Part shown: positions 1-4,325 of the stretch, piece by piece
Position numbering within the stretch: the first letter of the stretch is position 1
Layout of the letters: each line of letters starts with the position of its first letter
Source of the DNA: Alphaproteobacteria bacterium
GTDB lineage: Bacteria; Pseudomonadota; Alphaproteobacteria; Rickettsiales; UBA6187
Assembly (NCBI GenBank): GCA_024280585.1
Contig: JAJRPW010000023.1
Coordinates: 1 to 5,299, forward strand
Length of the DNA: 5,299 bases
Direction of reading: 5' to 3'
Program-made: the position numbers and the translations under genes
The notes under the pieces: model-generated
What the model saw: the letters and a program-made list of their open reading frames with translations, nothing else
Databases searched by the model: none
What the model was told of the DNA's origin: nothing

Positions 1-63
1 ATCCTTGCCTTCGGTCAACCTTGCCAGTTGTTGCTCTTCAAATTTTTGTAATAAATTAGCCAT
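1..63 (-). CDS. rplS: 50S ribosomal protein L19, N-terminal fragment (cut by window edge)
   Basis: Only the first 21 codons are inside the window; the gene continues past position 1. The visible peptide, MANLLQKFEEQQLARLTEGK followed by D, matches the conserved start of L19, a large-subunit protein at the interface with the 30S subunit. The position directly after trmD is the classical place for rplS in the rpsP-rimM-trmD-rplS operon, which supports the call. The start is fixed by a strong ribosome binding site six bases upstream. Gap from the trmD stop is 16 nt, so it is almost certainly co-transcribed with trmD. Nothing can be said about the rest of the protein. Confidence 0.93.
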   Translation of the reverse strand, partial: MANLLQKFEEQQLARLTEGKD

Positions 64-69
64 ATCAAA

Positions 70-75
70 CCTCTT
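70..75 (-). promoter_or_regulatory. Strong Shine-Dalgarno for rplS
   Basis: On the minus strand AAGAGG stands six bases before the rplS ATG, just after the trmD stop. It is far stronger than anything in front of trmD, which fits the need for L19 at ribosomal stoichiometry while TrmD stays scarce. Confidence 0.75.
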
Positions 76-79
76 AAAA

Positions 80-781
80 CTAGCTGTTTTCCTTATATTT
101 TTTCCACAAATCCTGACGCCTTGACTTCGTTACTTCCTTAGCTTTTTTCAGCCGCCATTTATCTATATTTTCATGGTGACCCGACAGTAAAACCTCAGGA
201 ACCTGTCGTTTTTCCCAATCAACCGGTCTTGTATATAGAGGATATTCTAAAAGTCCAGCATAATTTGCATTTTTACCAAAACTTTCTTCATTATGGGTCT
301 CGAAATTGCCGATAACGCCATCAATCAGGCGTATACAAGAATCCATGAGCGTTATCGCCGCCACTTCGCCGCCGGACAGAATATAATCACCAACACTGAT
401 TTCTTCAATGTCATATTCTTCAATAATGCGTTCGTCTATTCCCTCAAAACGTCCGCAAATTATAGATATTTCGGACTCTTTGGTCAGCTCATAAACTTTC
501 TTTTGTGTCAATAAATTGCCACGTGGTGACATGTAAATCAACTTGGCTGATTTACTAACATTTTTTTTGATCGCTTTGCCTAATACGTCCGCCCGCATTA
601 CCATTCCCGCGCCGCCGCCATATTGCATTTCGTCCACCGACCCATGCTTGTCCTTGGCGTAATCGCGGATATTTATGGTCTCATAGCTCCACAAGCCATT
701 TTCTCGCGCTTTCCCTGCCAAAGATTGTCCAAGCGAGCCAGGAAACATATCAGGAAATATGGTTAAAAGCTGGAATTTCAT
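80..781 (-). CDS. trmD: tRNA (guanine-N1-)-methyltransferase TrmD
   Basis: Methylates N1 of G37 next to the anticodon in a subset of tRNAs, using S-adenosylmethionine, which prevents +1 frameshifting; cytoplasmic SPOUT-family homodimer. The 233-residue product has normal family length. Knot and SAM-binding motifs are visible: SPRG at residues 85-88, CGRFEGIDER at 109-118 and SVGDYILSGGE at 129-139. Arg151 corresponds to E. coli Arg154. The catalytic Asp169 of E. coli TrmD appears to be replaced by Glu166 (sequence EESF), a conservative change. About five extra residues (GKNANY region, 169-174) follow it before GLLEYP. The C-terminal tRNA-binding domain carries RPVDWEKRQVPEVLLSGHH. The ATG overlaps the stop of the upstream 58-codon ORF as ATGA, and no good Shine-Dalgarno lies in front, so translation probably depends on coupling to that ORF. 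Stop is TAG; rplS follows after 16 nt. Confidence 0.97.
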   Translation of the reverse strand: MKFQLLTIFPDMFPGSLGQSLAGKARENGLWSYETINIRDYAKDKHGSVDEMQYGGGAGMVMRADVLGKAIKKNVSKSAKLIYMSPRGNLLTQKKVYELTKESEISIICGRFEGIDERIIEEYDIEEISVGDYILSGGEVAAITLMDSCIRLIDGVIGNFETHNEESFGKNANYAGLLEYPLYTRPVDWEKRQVPEVLLSGHHENIDKWRLKKAKEVTKSRRQDLWKKYKENS

Positions 782-954
782 CTTGACTGACCGCTTCGTG
801 TGTTAGTGCTAAAAAAACGTTTGCCAGCCGCGCATATGCCAGTTAAAACGGCTGGAAACAGCATGAGCATGGGTATCATTACGGCTACAAAAAGCATGTC
901 TTGTTTGCTATCTGCGGCGACAGGACTGGGGGTGTATTGCATAATGTTGCTCAT
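778..954 (-). CDS. Unrecognised small single-span membrane protein (58 aa) between rimM and trmD
   Basis: I do not recognise this protein. The ORF starts immediately after the rimM stop (TAA directly followed by ATG) and ends by overlapping the trmD start as ATGA. GAGG at 963-960, five bases before the ATG, is a good ribosome binding site. The product begins MSNIMQYTPSPVAADSKQDM. Residues 20-44 are a continuous hydrophobic segment rich in Met, Leu, Val and Ala, with Pro28 and Pro34 inside and Cys41 near its end. The tail after it is basic (Lys45, Arg46, Arg53, Arg58) with no acidic residue, so by the positive-inside rule the N-terminus would face the periplasm and the tail the cytoplasm. Exact packing between two essential-operon genes argues that it is translated. 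It may be a real membrane peptide, or its translation may mainly deliver ribosomes to trmD. In the E. coli operon rimM and trmD are adjacent with no such gene. Existence of the ORF is certain; function is unknown. Confidence 0.62.
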   Translation of the reverse strand: MSNIMQYTPSPVAADSKQDMLFVAVMIPMLMLFPAVLTGICAAGKRFFSTNTRSGQSR

Positions 955-1476
955 TTATTCCTCGTTATTTATATATTCAATTTCAGGAGGATGGAGGGTT
1001 ACGTGACCTTTTTTGACTGCTATTGTGGGAAAAATTTCTTTAGTAAAAGCAAAGAGTTCCGTGCTATTGCTAACCTTTAACTTTATCTCCGCAACGTCGC
1101 CGCCGCCATGGTTGTGAATTGCGATTATAGACCCAAATTCCTCCCCATCTTCAAGTAATACTTTAAGTCCGACCAAGTCTTCGTAATAAAATTCTTCCTC
1201 GTCGGTTTCGGGCAGTATATCGCGGTGTATATATAACTCTTTGCCCTTTAGTTTTTCCGCCTCATTGCGGGTTTTTACGTCGTCCATTGTCGCGATTAAC
1301 ATATCTTTATTGCTGGAAATCACATTCATTTTTAGCTGTTTTTCGCCGGATTTATTGTATAATGGCGAATATTTAGCCAGATCGCGGGGCTTTTCCGTGT
1401 ATGACTTGATTTTAAATGCACCTTTTATGCCATGGGCTGACACTATTTTTCCTATGCAAATCAGATTGTTATTCAT
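955..1476 (-). CDS. rimM: 16S rRNA processing / 30S maturation factor RimM
   Basis: RimM binds S19 and the 30S head and helps late small-subunit maturation in the cytoplasm. The 173-residue product has the usual family length. The N-terminal RimM beta-barrel domain opens with IGKIVSAHGIKGAFKIKSYT (residues 8-27) and contains the NEAEKLKGKELYI block (71-83). A PRC-barrel domain follows from about residue 95, opening with EFYYEDLVG; the paired tyrosines there match the Tyr-Tyr that matters for 30S binding in E. coli RimM. The family's GDVxEI block appears as GGGDVAEIKL (124-133). The ATG is preceded by AAAGG (1491-1487) at a rather long ten-base spacing, directly behind the hairpin that follows rpsP, so entry of ribosomes and polymerase here is likely limited. 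The TAA stop abuts the ATG of the 58-codon ORF. Confidence 0.96.
   Translation of the reverse strand: MNNNLICIGKIVSAHGIKGAFKIKSYTEKPRDLAKYSPLYNKSGEKQLKMNVISSNKDMLIATMDDVKTRNEAEKLKGKELYIHRDILPETDEEEFYYEDLVGLKVLLEDGEEFGSIIAIHNHGGGDVAEIKLKVSNSTELFAFTKEIFPTIAVKKGHVTLHPPEIEYINNEE
960..963 (-). promoter_or_regulatory. Shine-Dalgarno for the 58-codon ORF, inside the rimM 3' end
   Basis: Minus-strand GAGG with the five-base spacer AATAA lies before the ATG at 954. It is embedded in the last codons of rimM (Glu-Glu-stop). It decides the start of the small ORF at the first Met rather than Met5 or Met20. Confidence 0.6.
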
Positions 1477-1495
1477 GCTTCTTAAACCTTTGTAT

Positions 1496-1533
1496 AAAAA
1501 AAGCAGTACTTAAAATATAAGCACTGCTTTTTT
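1496..1533 (-). terminator. Intrinsic terminator or attenuator between rpsP and rimM
   Basis: Eleven-base arms at 1497-1507 and 1523-1533 (AAAAAAGCAGT and its complement) form a stem. Past one mismatch it extends by three more pairs (1509-1511 with 1519-1521), leaving the seven-base loop 1512-1518. On the minus transcript the stem ends in seven U residues (1502-1496). It begins about 20 nt after the rpsP stop. Because the gene order rpsP-rimM-trmD-rplS is a known operon, this probably acts as a partial terminator that lowers rimM and trmD relative to rpsP. The A/T-rich outer pairs make it symmetrical, so it could also work on the opposite strand. Confidence 0.75.
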
Positions 1534-1552
1534 GCGATTCAAATTTTTATAT

Positions 1553-2080
1553 TTAAGCTTTCTCTTCGCCCTCTGCAGCAGGAGCCTCATCAGCTGCTGG
1601 TGCCTCTTTTTCCTCTACTGATTCGGATGCCGGAGCTGCTTCCTCCGCAGGTTCTGCCTCTGCGGTTTTAGCTTCTTCTTCGGCTACAGCCTTTGCCTCG
1701 GCTTCTTCAGCTTTTTTTGCTTCGGCTTCAGCTTTAAGCCTAGCTTTTTCTTCAGCGGCTTTCTTTTTTGCGGCTTCCTGGGAAACTTTTATTCTGTCAT
1801 CCAGAGTTTTTTGCTTCGCCTTAGTGCGCTCAAATAATTTAGCAGCAACAAGGAAATTTTCAACACGGTCAGTTGGCGTCGCACCAGTTCCGATCCAATA
1901 TTTAATCCGATCCTCGTTAAAGGTAATTCTATTTGGATTATCCTTTGATAACATTGGGTTGTAAGTACCAACCTTCTCGATAAATCTGCCGTCACGAGGC
2001 GAACGCGAATCTGCCACAACGATTCTGTAATATGGTTTTTTCTTAGCACCACCTCTTGCTAAACGAATTTTTACTGACAT
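1553..2080 (-). CDS. rpsP: 30S ribosomal protein S16 with long Ala/Glu/Lys-rich C-terminal tail
   Basis: S16 binds 16S rRNA early in small-subunit assembly. The core is plain: MSVKIRLARGGAKKKPYYRI at the start, ADSRSPRDGRFIEKVGTYNP at 23-42, and RIKYWIGTGATPTDRV at 58-73. The core ends near residue 85. The remaining 90 residues are low complexity: a Lys/Glu/Ala stretch (about 100-138) that looks helical, then an acidic Ala/Glu/Pro tail (139-175). S16 of E. coli is about 82 residues, so this protein is roughly twice that length; alphaproteobacterial S16 proteins are often extended, but this is at the long end. The start is fixed by the universal MSVKIRLAR-type N-terminus and by AAGGAAG just upstream. 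It has its own promoter, and a hairpin follows its stop. Confidence 0.96.
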   Translation of the reverse strand: MSVKIRLARGGAKKKPYYRIVVADSRSPRDGRFIEKVGTYNPMLSKDNPNRITFNEDRIKYWIGTGATPTDRVENFLVAAKLFERTKAKQKTLDDRIKVSQEAAKKKAAEEKARLKAEAEAKKAEEAEAKAVAEEEAKTAEAEPAEEAAPASESVEEKEAPAADEAPAAEGEEKA

Positions 2081-2085
2081 TTATA

Positions 2086-2092
2086 CTTCCTT
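2086..2092 (-). promoter_or_regulatory. Strong Shine-Dalgarno for rpsP
   Basis: Minus-strand AAGGAAG, with its AGGA core seven bases from the rpsP ATG. It is one of the best ribosome binding sites in the window, as expected for an abundant ribosomal protein. Confidence 0.72.
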
Positions 2093-2132
2093 TTTCAGTT
2101 CAATATGCGATGAGTATTAACCCAGAAGATGC

Positions 2133-2161
2133 TATATAATCCATTTTTTAATCAAAGTCAA
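2133..2161 (-). promoter_or_regulatory. Predicted sigma70-type promoter for rpsP
   Basis: Minus-strand -35 box TTGACT (2161-2156), 17-base spacer, -10 box TATATA (2138-2133). The -35 box begins within the T-run that follows the obgE stop. The predicted start of transcription is near 2127, giving a leader of about 45 nt before rpsP. Match is 5/6 and 4/6 to consensus with ideal spacing. I infer that it gives the rpsP-rimM-trmD-rplS genes transcription independent of obgE, where no hairpin terminator is evident. Confidence 0.6.
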
Positions 2162-2166
2162 AAAAA

Positions 2167-3180
2167 TTATTCAGCTTCCTGGTGTTTTTCTCTAAAATCT
2201 TCGATTTCTCGTAATAATTGGCGTAATATTTCTTTGATTCCAACGTTGGTTGCGGCCGAAATTACAAATATTTTTTTGCCGCTAACCTTTTCTAATTCCG
2301 TCTTTTTTTGCCGGATATCTTCGTCGGACATGCTGTCACATTTATTAATTGCCAGCACCTCGTTTTTATCCGCCAATTTTTGGCTATATTTTTCTAGTTC
2401 GGCTCTGATTATTTTATAGTTTTCACAAATATCTTCTTCTAATCCGTCGATTAAATGTAGAATAGTCCCGCAGCGTTCGACATGTTTCAAAAAGCGGATT
2501 CCAAGACCCACGCCTTCGTGCGCCCCCTCTATAAGTCCTGGTATATCTGCCATAACGAACTCTTTCTCGTCAATATAAACCACACCTAATTTCGGTTTTA
2601 ATGTGGTAAACGGGTAGTCTGCGATTTTGGGTTTGGCTCGCGATACAGCGCTTAAGAACGTTGATTTTCCAGCATTTGGCATACCAACAAGACCGGCATC
2701 GGACATTAATTTTAGCTTTAGGCCTAACCACATTTCTTCCGACGGGTGGCCTTTTGTAAATTTTCTCGGGGCCTGGTTGGTTGAGGATTTGAACCTGGTG
2801 TTTCCAAAGCCGCCATCGCCGCCTTTTGCCAGGGTTATTTCCTGTCCTTCTGCGATCATATCGGCGATCATTAGCTCGCCATCTTCTGCAAAAATCTGTG
2901 TGCCAACGGGGACGTCCAGATATATATCGTTGGCGTTTGAGCCATGTTTGTTCCTGCCTTGCCCGCCATCGCCGCGCTTGGCTTTGAAATGTTGATTGTA
3001 ACGATAGTCTATCAAAGTATTTAGTCCACCGATGCAGCGGGCAATAACATCACCGCCTTTGCCACCATCACCGCCGTCAGGGCCGCCTTTGGGGATATTT
3101 GCTTCGCGCCGAAAACTCAGGCAGCCATGACCACCATCGCCGCTTTTTATGTGTATCTTTGCTTCATCAATAAATTGCAT
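2167..3180 (-). CDS. obgE: Obg-family GTPase ObgE/CgtA, ribosome assembly factor
   Basis: Essential GTPase acting in late 50S assembly and stress signalling; cytoplasmic, ribosome-associated. The product is 337 residues from the ATG at 3180. The glycine-rich Obg fold occupies residues 1-158, with GGPDGGDGGKGGD at 32-44 and GDGGFGN at 121-127. The G domain follows with all motifs intact: G1 GMPNAGKST (166-174), G2 around TT192-193, G3 DIPG (212-215), G4 NKCD (279-282), G5 SAA (308-310). It ends in a short charged tail with no OCT domain, which is normal for alphaproteobacteria and shorter than E. coli's 390 residues. An upstream in-frame ATG at 3225 would add 15 residues, but it lies in the terminator stem and the family starts at MxFxDEA, so I chose 3180. 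The ribosome binding site is weak. An intrinsic terminator separates it from rpmA, so it may be expressed by read-through or a promoter I could not see. Confidence 0.97.
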   Translation of the reverse strand: MQFIDEAKIHIKSGDGGHGCLSFRREANIPKGGPDGGDGGKGGDVIARCIGGLNTLIDYRYNQHFKAKRGDGGQGRNKHGSNANDIYLDVPVGTQIFAEDGELMIADMIAEGQEITLAKGGDGGFGNTRFKSSTNQAPRKFTKGHPSEEMWLGLKLKLMSDAGLVGMPNAGKSTFLSAVSRAKPKIADYPFTTLKPKLGVVYIDEKEFVMADIPGLIEGAHEGVGLGIRFLKHVERCGTILHLIDGLEEDICENYKIIRAELEKYSQKLADKNEVLAINKCDSMSDEDIRQKKTELEKVSGKKIFVISAATNVGIKEILRQLLREIEDFREKHQEAE

Positions 3181-3218
3181 TATAGTATTTCTGCTTTTAT
3201 TCTGGTTGTTCTTAGCGC

Positions 3219-3259
3219 AAAACAAAATCCCCTAAAGCCAAGGAGCAGCAGGGGATTTT
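3219..3259 (-). terminator. Intrinsic terminator after rpmA
   Basis: Ten-base perfect arms at 3224-3233 and 3250-3259 (AAAATCCCCT / AGGGGATTTT) enclose a 16-base loop. On the minus transcript the stem is followed by U-rich TTTTGTTTTG. It starts about 24 nt after the rpmA stop and should end most rplU-rpmA transcripts, keeping obgE expression lower. With A-runs on the other side, it may act in both directions. Confidence 0.82.
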
Positions 3260-3283
3260 ATTAATAATTCTTTCGTAAAAAAT

Positions 3284-3553
3284 TTATGCAGCGTTAGCCG
3301 GTTTGCTAAAAACAACTGATACAAACTGTCTCTTTCCCGATTTGAAGAAAAGAACCGCGCCTTCAGCTGTTGCGAATAATGTGTGGTCTTTTCCCATACC
3401 AACATTTTCGCCTGGATAAACTTTAGTTCCGCGCTGGCGAATGATGATATTCCCAGGAATCACATTTTCGCCACCGTATTTTTTTACACCTAAGCGGCGA
3501 CCTTCCGAGTCGCGACCGTTTCTTGAGCTACCGCCCGCTTTTTTATGTGCCAT
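3284..3553 (-). CDS. rpmA: 50S ribosomal protein L27
   Basis: L27 sits on the large subunit with its N-terminal arm reaching the peptidyl-transferase centre and contacting tRNA. The 89-residue product has the normal length. It begins MAHKKAGGSSRNGRDSEGRR, the typical N-terminus without the cleavable extension seen in Firmicutes, followed by LGVKKYGGENV and a GxxVGMGKDHTLFA-like block (residues 48-61). The ATG lies three bases after the rplU stop (TAA TAA ATG, so a tandem stop). AAGAGG at 3567-3562 inside the end of rplU, eight bases away, serves as the ribosome binding site. It is co-transcribed with rplU, its near-universal partner, and followed by a terminator. Confidence 0.98.
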   Translation of the reverse strand: MAHKKAGGSSRNGRDSEGRRLGVKKYGGENVIPGNIIIRQRGTKVYPGENVGMGKDHTLFATAEGAVLFFKSGKRQFVSVVFSKPANAA

Positions 3554-3556
3554 TTA

Positions 3557-4012
3557 TTAATCCTCTTTTGTTGCAGTTTTTGCTTTAGATTCAGGCTTTT
3601 TTGCAGGCTCTTTAGGAGTAGGAGCCGCAACTTTTGTCTCTTCGGCTTTGGCTGGTTTTTCAGCTATTTTCTTTGCTGGAACGGCTTTCTTGGCCTCACC
3701 TTTGCCACTAACATCTAAGATGCGAACAACAGTGATTTGTTGGCGGTGACCATTTTTCCTGCGATAATTCTGGCGACGTTTTTTCTTGAAGATGATGATT
3801 TTATCATCTTTCTTTTGCTCCAAAACTTCAGCGCTCACAGTGGCTCCCTTAACTTCAGGTTCGCCAATAGTAACATTTTTCTCTGTGCCCAAGGCTAAAA
3901 CGTGCTCGAATTTAACATTTTTTCCAACTTCGCCTTCGATCTTTTCGATCTTTAAAACGTCGTTTTCCGCTACTTTATACTGTTTTCCACCAGTTTTTAT
4001 TACTGCGTACAT
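3557..4012 (-). CDS. rplU: 50S ribosomal protein L21 with Lys/Ala/Pro-rich C-terminal tail
   Basis: L21 binds 23S rRNA and contacts L20 in the large subunit. The core (residues 1 to about 102) starts MYAVIKTGGKQYKVAENDVL and carries the diagnostic KKKRRQNYRRKNGHRQ (77-91 region). About 50 further residues (103-151) form a low-complexity basic tail of Lys, Ala, Pro and Glu. E. coli L21 is 103 residues; extended forms are common in alphaproteobacteria. The start is set by the universal MYAVI N-terminus. Its own ribosome binding site is poor (only GAG in GAGAC, about ten bases off); instead a 14-codon ORF with a good Shine-Dalgarno ends two bases before the ATG, which suggests re-initiation. A near-consensus promoter lies about 165 nt upstream. 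rpmA follows after three bases. Confidence 0.97.
   Translation of the reverse strand: MYAVIKTGGKQYKVAENDVLKIEKIEGEVGKNVKFEHVLALGTEKNVTIGEPEVKGATVSAEVLEQKKDDKIIIFKKKRRQNYRRKNGHRQQITVVRILDVSGKGEAKKAVPAKKIAEKPAKAEETKVAAPTPKEPAKKPESKAKTATKED
3562..3567 (-). promoter_or_regulatory. Shine-Dalgarno for rpmA within the rplU 3' end
   Basis: Minus-strand AAGAGG overlaps the last sense codons of rplU, eight bases from the rpmA ATG. This allows efficient L27 translation coupled to L21. Confidence 0.7.
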
Positions 4013-4014
4013 CT

Positions 4015-4059
4015 TTAATTGTCTCGATAGATTACACCAAATTTTAATACCACTTCCAT
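4015..4059 (-). CDS. Putative 14-codon leader ORF coupled to rplU
   Basis: Minus-strand ATG at 4059 reads MEVVLKFGVIYRDN and stops with TAA two bases before the rplU ATG. AAGGG at 4069-4065, five bases upstream, is a better ribosome binding site than any in front of rplU. The reading frame differs from that of rplU, so this is not an N-terminal extension. I infer a coupling peptide that loads ribosomes for rplU, or a site for control of L21 synthesis. An ORF this short can arise by chance; the good spacing and the two-base gap are the only evidence. Confidence 0.42.
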   Translation of the reverse strand: MEVVLKFGVIYRDN

Positions 4060-4064
4060 ATTTT

Positions 4065-4069
4065 CCCTT
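4065..4069 (-). promoter_or_regulatory. Shine-Dalgarno of the rplU leader ORF
   Basis: Minus-strand AAGGG, five bases (AAAAT) before the leader ATG and 52 bases before the rplU ATG. It is too distant to serve rplU directly unless the leader RNA folds. Confidence 0.45.
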
Positions 4070-4184
4070 GGCGCGTTGTTGTGTCGTGGATTTATCGAAT
4101 TTACCTATGCTTAATTAGGTCTTAATTCTCCTCACCCTACACTCCTAGTCCGACTTTGATCTGGAATTGGTATAAGAGCGTGGC

Positions 4185-4212
4185 AATATAAACAAAGGAC
4201 AGTTTTTGTCAA
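4185..4212 (-). promoter_or_regulatory. Predicted sigma70-type promoter for rplU-rpmA
   Basis: Minus-strand -35 box TTGACA (4212-4207, perfect consensus), 16-base spacer, -10 box TATATT (4190-4185, 5/6). The predicted transcript starts near 4178 and has a leader of about 165 nt. A short inverted repeat GACA-N5-TGTC (4210-4198) overlaps the -35 box and spacer. It is the strongest promoter-like sequence in the window, as expected for a ribosomal protein operon. Confidence 0.72.
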
Positions 4213-4311
4213 TATAATTTTATAAATATTATATATTTTCTTATATTCATGTATTTTTTAACTAATTGTTAAGAAAATAAGTGTATCCTATTTGTTATAG
4301 TAAAGATATTC

Positions 4312-4315
4312 AGGA
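4312..4315 (+). promoter_or_regulatory. Ribosome binding site of the Sel1-repeat gene
   Basis: AGGA stands ten bases before the ATG at 4326. The spacing is slightly long, but no better start with a signal peptide is available, so it supports this start. Confidence 0.45.
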
Positions 4316-4325
4316 TATATAAATA

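Larger units (their letters stand above)
4013..4325. other. Divergent intergenic region: rplU leader plus AT-rich spacer
   Basis: This 313-base gap separates the minus-strand ribosomal genes from the plus-strand Sel1-repeat gene. The left part (4013 to about 4178) is the predicted rplU leader. It includes the 14-codon ORF, a small hairpin with arms 4103-4107 and 4116-4120 (ACCTA/TAGGT, loop eight), and a more GC-balanced block at about 4121-4175 holding the short dyad AGTCcGACT (4147-4155). The right part (about 4213-4310) is very rich in A and T with no gene. It contains an imperfect inverted repeat at 4254-4276 (loop TAATT) that may be an operator or chance. I see no tRNA or known riboswitch and no confident promoter for the plus-strand gene, although TATAGT at 4296-4301 is a possible -10 box. 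Confidence 0.55.

Noticed and set aside
800..1006. Plus-strand ORF of 68 codons opposite the rimM 3' end and the small ORF
   Set aside because: It lacks a ribosome binding site and is antisense to the well-placed 58-codon ORF; its hydrophobicity mirrors the codons of the opposite strand.
1789..2052. Minus-strand ORF of 87 codons in another frame within rpsP
   Set aside because: Entirely inside rpsP, whose frame encodes an unmistakable S16; no binding site of its own.
3181..3225. Fifteen-residue N-terminal extension of obgE from the ATG at 3225
   Set aside because: It starts inside the stem of the rpmA terminator, has no ribosome binding site, and the Obg family begins at the MQFIDEAK-type sequence encoded from 3180.
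4254..4276. Inverted repeat in the AT-rich spacer as a terminator
   Set aside because: The stem is almost all A/T with a G-T pair, no gene ends nearby on either strand, and no proper T-tract follows.
4013..4325. tRNA or known riboswitch in the intergenic region
   Set aside because: No cloverleaf arms, T-loop (GTTCRANNC-type) sequence or recognised riboswitch core could be found on either strand.
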